Shown: one piece after another, positions 13,888 to 18,388 of the stretch
How positions within the stretch are numbered: the first letter of the stretch is position 1
Layout: every line of letters begins with the position of its first letter
Assembly (NCBI GenBank): GCA_900538545.1
Contig: UPYK01000024.1
Location: 1 to 18,388, forward strand
DNA from: an uncultured Eggerthella sp.
Lineage (GTDB): Bacteria > Actinomycetota > Coriobacteriia > Coriobacteriales > Eggerthellaceae
Length of the DNA: 18,388 nucleotides
Direction of reading: 5' to 3'
Program-made: the position numbers and the translations under genes
Notes under the pieces: model-generated
The model's database searches: none
What the model was told of the DNA's origin: nothing
The model's input: only the letters and a program-made list of their open reading frames with translations

Positions 13888-16800
13888 CTATGCACCATCC
13901 GCATCGTTTGAGCTGAAGAAGGATGCGAGGAATTCCTGCACTGCAGTGAGCGTGGTACCATCTTCGCTCTCTCCCACCACGCGCATCGGCACGATGAGCT
14001 TCTTCTTGTCCGCCAAGTAACGCCCTGCTTTCTTGCGGAGTGCAGATGCCTGCTTCTTCGAAATGGTGATAGGCTCTACGATAAGCTTGCCGCCCGTTAC
14101 CGATATCTGCGCGATGTTGTGTTTGTTCGCGAACGCTTTCAACCGCGCTTTCTGGAATTGATTGACCGTAGCTGGCGGCATTTCGCCATGTTTCTCTATG
14201 ATCTCGCGCGCTAGCTCATCTACGAATTCGATCGTATCAGCACTGGCCAGCTTGCGATAGAAGAGCACGCGCTCATCAGCATCAGGCACATATTCTTCAG
14301 GGATGTACGTGTGATCGGGCACGTTGATCACGATGTCGGAAAGAGCTTCAGGAAGATAGTTGTCGGATATGCTCTCTCCCTCACGCGTAAGATTCACCGC
14401 CTGCGAGAGCATCTGCGCATAGAGATCGAAGCCCACCGCCGACATGTTACCGCTCTGCTCTGCGCCAAGGATGCTGCCTGCGCCACGGATCTCAAGATCC
14501 TTCATGGCGATACGCATGCCGCTTCCCAGATCGGCATTCTCGTCGATCGCGGTCAGGCGATCGCGCGCTTCTTCGGTAAGGGGAACGTTATCGGGGAACA
14601 GGAAGTAAGCATATGCCTGCGTGGAAGAGCGACCGACACGTCCTTTGAGCTGGTACATCTGCGCGAGACCCAAACGCTGCGCGTCTTCGATTATGAGCGT
14701 ATTCGTATGCGGGTTGTCGATGCCGCTCTCGATGATGGTAGTTGCTACGAGCACATCGATCTCGCCTGCGGAGAAATCTTCCATCACGATCTCGAGCTCT
14801 TCTTTCGACATCTTGCCGTGCGCTACCCCGATGCGCGCTTCACCTGCCGCTTCACGCACGCGCTTCACCGCGTCATCGATCGAGCGCACGCGATTGCTCA
14901 CGTAGTACACCTGCCCCTTACGGTCGAGTTCGCGCGCGATGGCATCGGCGACCACATCAGGGTCCCACTCGCCCACGTGCACTTCCACGGGGCGGCGATC
15001 ATCGGGCGGCGTCATGATCAGGCTCATGTCGCGCACGCCGGAAAGCCCCATCTGCATCGTACGCGGAATGGGTGTTGCCGAAAGCGTGAGGATATCGATC
15101 GATTCACGCATGTTCTTCAGCTGCTCTTTATGTCCCACGCCGAAGCGCTGTTCCTCGTCGATGATCACAAGCCCTAGGTCTTTCGGATTCACATCGCGCG
15201 AGAGCAGGCGATGCGTACCCACGAGCACCTGTACCTCCCCGTTGGCGAAATCTTCAAGGGTCCTTTTTTGCTGCGCAGGCGTACGGAAACGCGAGAGCAC
15301 TTCGACGCGTACCCCGAAAGGTTCGAAGCGTTCCTTGAATGTGGTGTAGTGCTGCTGAGCCAAGATGGTGGTCGGACAGAGCACCATCACCTGCTTCTTG
15401 TCCTGCGTTGCCTTGAACGCCGCACGCAATGCCACCTCGGTCTTGCCGAAACCCACATCGCCGCACACGAGCCGATCCATCGGATGAATCGATTGCATGT
15501 CAGTCTTGATGTCCGCAATAGCCGCAAGCTGATCAGGTGTTTCTTGGTAAGGGAACGCTTCTTCCATCTCGCGCTGCCAGGGCGTGTCCTCTTTATATTG
15601 ATAACCCTTTGTCGCGCTACGGCGCGTATACACGTCCACCAAGTCGAACGCAAGCTGCTTCGTTGCCTTGCGCGCACGTCCTATCGCACGTGACCAGTCC
15701 GACGTGTTGAGACGCGTCAGACGCGGGGATGCTCCTTCGGGGCCAACATAGCGCGTTACGCGATCGAACTGCTCGACCGGCACGTAGAGCTTATCGCCTT
15801 CAGCGTATTCCAAAAGCAAGTAATCGCGCTCGATCCCACCCACATCACGGCGCACAAGGTCGCGGAAGAATGCCACGCCATGATGTGCATGCACCACATA
15901 ATCACCGGGCTTGTAGGGAAAGGTGATGTCGGTGATGTCGACGCGCTTCGTGGTGCGCACCGACATGGAACCTTGCGTATCGGCAAGCGACACAAGAGCG
16001 AGCTTCGCCGCAGGGAAGATCATACCGAGCGGAATGTTCACATCGACGATATTCACCACGCCACGGCGCAGCTTGCGCGCGCGGTGAGCAGTATCTGAAG
16101 ATGCGGACGCTTCCTCGTCTTCCTGAGAACGAGTGGGCAAAGATGAAGATGCGCCTTCGCCCTCATCATCGGGAGCTGCTAACACATCGAGCTCTTCTTT
16201 GATCGGGATCCCCCGATCGACCAGTTCGAGCTTCATCTCCTGACGTGCGCGGAAATGCGGCACCGAGAACACCACGGTGAAGCCCTGCTGCGTGAGCGAA
16301 TAGAGCTTGCCGAAGAGCCTATCGGCATCTCCCGCCACATCCACGCGCTTGACCACCAATTCATCATCGAGCTCCACGCCCACCCGCATGATCGATACGT
16401 AGGTTGCGCGCTGATTCTTCCCGAAATCGAGCGCTTGTGGGGCGAAGAAGAGCTCGTCTGCCAAAAGCAGCGAGGCGTTCGTCTTCTTCATGAGCTCATC
16501 GCGATAGTGAAGCGCATCATCGACCAAACTTCGAGGCTCGACCACCACCGTAAGAGCATCATCCGGAAGGTAATTGCCCACGGTATCAAGCTCTTCGAAC
16601 ACATAGGGCAAGAGCGCCTGCGGCGTGAATATCTCGGTCTGTTCGAGCGCATCGAGCAGGTCGCGATAGAGCGGCGTGGTGCTCGACTGCGGCACCAACC
16701 GCGAACGCGCCTGAGCGATACCGCGCGAAGTGATAGGAAATTCGCGCACGGGAAAGATCTCGACCGACGCGCGCGAAGAGATGGTCTGCCCTGTTCCGGG

Positions 16801-17475
16801 AAGCAAGCTGCGGATCTCTTCCAGTTCGTCGCCGAAGAAATCGAGACGCACCGGATTGACCAGATTGCCCGCGAACACATCGATCGTGCCGCCCTGCGCA
16901 CTGAAGGTTCCTGGTCCATCGAGCTTGCCGGTGTTCTCATAGCCGAGCTCCACCAGGCGCTCGACCAGACCCTCGTAATCCTCGACACCTGAAATGCCCA
17001 TCTCATCGAGCTCTTTTCCTGCTTCGAGCACAAGCGGGCGCGCAACCTCGGCACGCGCGGATGCCACCTTGCGCAAGAGCGCTCGAGCGGATGCTACTAC
17101 CAAGCACGACCTTCCGCTCTGAAGTGCCCAAAGCGCTTCAAGACGACGTGCCGACTGGCGTGCGCGCGCCTGGTACTCCTTCGCGTTCGCAGGAGGATCG
17201 AGGATGAACGGATTCTCTTCGCGTTCTCGATAGAGATAGACCTTCTCATCGCCCACGTAGGCACCGAGCATACGCGCGAACGTTTCGGCGGTCTCTTCAC
17301 CGGGAACCACCACGAGCGTAGGCTGCGGGCGCTCCGCAAAGCGCGCTGCTACCAAGAACGGACGTGCCGAAGAAGCAACACCGATCGTGGCATCGGCGCC
17401 GGCATCCAGCTTGCCCCAGAAGTTCTCAAGTGCACCCGAGCGCTCGAGCGTCTGCGAAAGAAGGTCAATCAGCAT
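13888..17475 (-). CDS. mfd: Transcription-repair coupling factor
   Basis: Mfd pushes or removes RNA polymerase stalled at DNA lesions and recruits UvrA for excision repair. The 1195-residue product has all parts in order: a UvrB-like N-terminal region (about 1-400), an RNA polymerase-interacting CarD-like domain (about 515-575), helicase motifs GDVGFGKTE (672-680) and DEEQRFG (773-779), the translocation segment ending in GRVGRS (945-950), and the C-terminal domain. Between residues 431 and 470 lies an acidic Ser/Glu-rich insert not expected in the core fold. I place the start at the ATG at 17475, because GAAAGGGA precedes it and the sequence MLIDLLSQTLERS fits the family. A longer in-frame start at 17601 would add 42 residues unlike Mfd and would run through the promoter region. 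The gene converges with the amidase and diverges from nth. Confidence 0.96.
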   Translation of the reverse strand: MLIDLLSQTLERSGALENFWGKLDAGADATIGVASSARPFLVAARFAERPQPTLVVVPGEETAETFARMLGAYVGDEKVYLYREREENPFILDPPANAKEYQARARQSARRLEALWALQSGRSCLVVASARALLRKVASARAEVARPLVLEAGKELDEMGISGVEDYEGLVERLVELGYENTGKLDGPGTFSAQGGTIDVFAGNLVNPVRLDFFGDELEEIRSLLPGTGQTISSRASVEIFPVREFPITSRGIAQARSRLVPQSSTTPLYRDLLDALEQTEIFTPQALLPYVFEELDTVGNYLPDDALTVVVEPRSLVDDALHYRDELMKKTNASLLLADELFFAPQALDFGKNQRATYVSIMRVGVELDDELVVKRVDVAGDADRLFGKLYSLTQQGFTVVFSVPHFRARQEMKLELVDRGIPIKEELDVLAAPDDEGEGASSSLPTRSQEDEEASASSDTAHRARKLRRGVVNIVDVNIPLGMIFPAAKLALVSLADTQGSMSVRTTKRVDITDITFPYKPGDYVVHAHHGVAFFRDLVRRDVGGIERDYLLLEYAEGDKLYVPVEQFDRVTRYVGPEGASPRLTRLNTSDWSRAIGRARKATKQLAFDLVDVYTRRSATKGYQYKEDTPWQREMEEAFPYQETPDQLAAIADIKTDMQSIHPMDRLVCGDVGFGKTEVALRAAFKATQDKKQVMVLCPTTILAQQHYTTFKERFEPFGVRVEVLSRFRTPAQQKRTLEDFANGEVQVLVGTHRLLSRDVNPKDLGLVIIDEEQRFGVGHKEQLKNMRESIDILTLSATPIPRTMQMGLSGVRDMSLIMTPPDDRRPVEVHVGEWDPDVVADAIARELDRKGQVYYVSNRVRSIDDAVKRVREAAGEARIGVAHGKMSKEELEIVMEDFSAGEIDVLVATTIIESGIDNPHTNTLIIEDAQRLGLAQMYQLKGRVGRSSTQAYAYFLFPDNVPLTEEARDRLTAIDENADLGSGMRIAMKDLEIRGAGSILGAEQSGNMSAVGFDLYAQMLSQAVNLTREGESISDNYLPEALSDIVINVPDHTYIPEEYVPDADERVLFYRKLASADTIEFVDELAREIIEKHGEMPPATVNQFQKARLKAFANKHNIAQISVTGGKLIVEPITISKKQASALRKKAGRYLADKKKLIVPMRVVGESEDGTTLTAVQEFLASFFSSNDADGA

Positions 17476-17518
17476 CTGCGTCCCTTTCTTGTGCCTACGA
17501 AGGCAGCTAAACCAAACA

Positions 17519-17539
17519 CGAAAAGCCGCTTTTCGCGGC
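17519..17539 (-). promoter_or_regulatory. Hairpin with T-run in the mfd leader, possible attenuator
   Basis: On the minus strand GCCGC-GAAAA-GCGGC (17539 to 17525) is followed directly by TTTT. This is a small terminator-like structure about 45-65 bases upstream of the mfd start. The overlapping arms GCTTTTCG (17528-17535) and CGAAAAGC (17519-17526) form an alternative 8-bp pairing with almost no loop, so the two folds exclude each other. Its position suggests attenuation, or termination of transcripts entering from upstream. The stem is short and the role is inferred. Confidence 0.4.
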
Positions 17540-17636
17540 AACAGTGAAGATAAGTCTACCAATTCGCCCGTCCGTTCGCTTGCCAGCGCACCGCTCTTCA
17601 CGCACTCACCACAGGCGCGCTACCATCGTGTAACCC

Positions 17637-17645
17637 TGCTACAAT
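17637..17645 (+). promoter_or_regulatory. Putative extended -10 promoter of nth
   Basis: TGCTACAAT is an extended -10 element (TG, one base, then TACAAT with five of six matches). It lies 33 bases before the nth ATG in the 202-bp region shared with mfd. The predicted transcript would start near 17652 and carry a leader of about 26 bases with the GAAGGGA ribosome binding site. No -35 hexamer is evident. Confidence 0.5.
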
Positions 17646-17677
17646 ACGAGAACAGAAATACAAGCGAAGGGACAGCT

Positions 17678-18334
17678 ATGGCACGAGAGAAGAAAGCGGA
17701 TAAACTTGCTCGCGCGCTCGAAGTCGAGCGCCGCATGGGCGAACACTATCCCGAACCCGAATGCGCGCTTCATTACCGAACACCCTTCGAACTCACGATC
17801 GCTGTCGCTCTTTCCGCACAAACCACCGATGTGAACGTGAATAAGGTAACCCCTACCCTGTTCGCCCGTTTCGGAACACCCGAGGCCATGGCACAAGCGA
17901 ATGTGGAAGAGGTTGCCGATATCATCCATTCGCTCGGATTCTTCCGCAATAAGGCGAAGAATTGCGTTGCATGCGCTCAGATGATCATGAGCGATTTCGG
18001 TGGCGAGGTACCCCGTGACATGAAAAGCCTTCAAAAGCTTCCTGGGGTGGGCAGGAAGACGGCGAACATCGTACTGAACGAAGGGTTCGGCATCGTCGAA
18101 GGCATCGCAGTCGATACACACGTGTTCCGCATTGCGCACCGCTTGAAGTTCTCCAATGCCGACACTCCCTTACAAACCGAACAAGATCTGCTCAAGCTCT
18201 ACCCCCGCGAGTGCTGGGGGCCGATCAATCATCAATGGGTGTTGTTCGGACGCGAAACCTGCATCGCGCGCAAACCAAAATGCGCCGAATGCTTCTTGAA
18301 CGATCTCTGCCCCTCCGCCTTCAAACAAGGCTAA
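17678..18334 (+). CDS. nth: Endonuclease III (DNA glycosylase/AP lyase)
   Basis: Nth removes oxidised pyrimidines from DNA and nicks the resulting abasic site in base-excision repair. The 218-residue product is of standard length. The helix-hairpin-helix motif LPGVGRKTA is at 121-129 and contains the catalytic lysine K127. The catalytic aspartate D146 lies in VDTHV. The [4Fe-4S] cluster ligands C195, C202, C205 and C211 keep the classic CX6CX2CX5C spacing. The ATG at 17678 is chosen because GAAGGGA precedes it and the protein begins near the family N-terminus; the open frame extends upstream without a plausible start. The gene diverges from mfd, so two repair functions share one intergenic region. 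Its closest homologue outside the window cannot be judged. Confidence 0.97.
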   Translation: MAREKKADKLARALEVERRMGEHYPEPECALHYRTPFELTIAVALSAQTTDVNVNKVTPTLFARFGTPEAMAQANVEEVADIIHSLGFFRNKAKNCVACAQMIMSDFGGEVPRDMKSLQKLPGVGRKTANIVLNEGFGIVEGIAVDTHVFRIAHRLKFSNADTPLQTEQDLLKLYPRECWGPINHQWVLFGRETCIARKPKCAECFLNDLCPSAFKQG

Positions 18335-18388
18335 TGACAAACTACCCGGTCGTTCGACACCTTTTTCCATCTATCCCACGCAAGCAGC
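18335..18388. other. Right-edge noncoding sequence
   Basis: The 54 bases after nth hold no start codon with a ribosome binding site. A weak bulged hairpin (about 18348-18361) before TTTTT (18362-18366) might be a poor terminator for nth, but its stem has only about four pairs. Confidence 0.35.

Noticed and set aside
17476..17601. Upstream extension of mfd by 42 codons
   Set aside because: The added residues do not look like Mfd, no ribosome binding site precedes that start, and the ATG at 17475 has a strong one.
18348..18366. Possible terminator after nth
   Set aside because: The stem has about four pairs with a bulge, which is too weak to call despite the five T residues that follow.
1..18388. 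Very frequent GATCG/CGATC words, considered as a modification or uptake signal
   Set aside because: They lie mostly in coding sequence and follow from frequent Ile-Asp and Asp-Arg type codon pairs (ATC, GAT, CGC). No clustering in intergenic regions was seen.

Overview
This is a moderately GC-rich, gene-dense window. Its house style suggests a member of the Coriobacteriia (Actinomycetota), possibly Eggerthellales. The clues are a secreted amidase with a long array of choline-binding-type wall-binding repeats, a MetK with an N-terminal insertion that I recall from this class, abundant Fe-S and radical chemistry of anaerobic type, and apparently leaderless starts. I infer the class from gene content and cannot name a genus. 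Twelve protein-coding genes fill almost the whole window. I see no tRNA, rRNA, CRISPR array, transposon or prophage gene.

Left block (87-5165, minus strand). Three genes are read leftward: a radical SAM protein with extra C-terminal cysteines, metK (SAM synthetase) and priA (replication-restart helicase). The first gap is 32 bp and the second 31 bp. A promoter with an AT-rich upstream region precedes the radical SAM gene. A second one, overlapping a palindrome, seems to sit so close to priA that its transcript would be leaderless.

Middle block (5457-11061, plus strand). Diverging from the radical SAM gene is a pair: a circularly permuted ATP-grasp ligase-like protein, followed 3 bp later by a four-helix membrane protein of the DUF1461/Lit family (lipoprotein intramolecular acyl transfer). 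Then come gltX (glutamyl-tRNA synthetase), a large cytoplasmic protein with up to four [4Fe-4S] cluster motifs around a cysteine-rich centre, and a PaaI-like hotdog thioesterase closed by a clear intrinsic terminator.

Right block (11236-18334). Two plus-strand genes encode a YczE/YitT-like (DUF6198-type) membrane protein and a secreted N-acetylmuramoyl-L-alanine amidase with about 16 wall-binding repeats, ending at a second clear terminator. Converging on it is mfd (transcription-repair coupling factor). Diverging from mfd is nth (endonuclease III), so two DNA-repair genes share a 202-bp control region.

Most of the window is housekeeping. The parts that deserve a second look are the radical SAM gene feeding into metK and facing an ATP-grasp gene, the Lit-like protein with an enlarged outer loop, the multi-cluster Fe-S protein, and several short regulatory structures.
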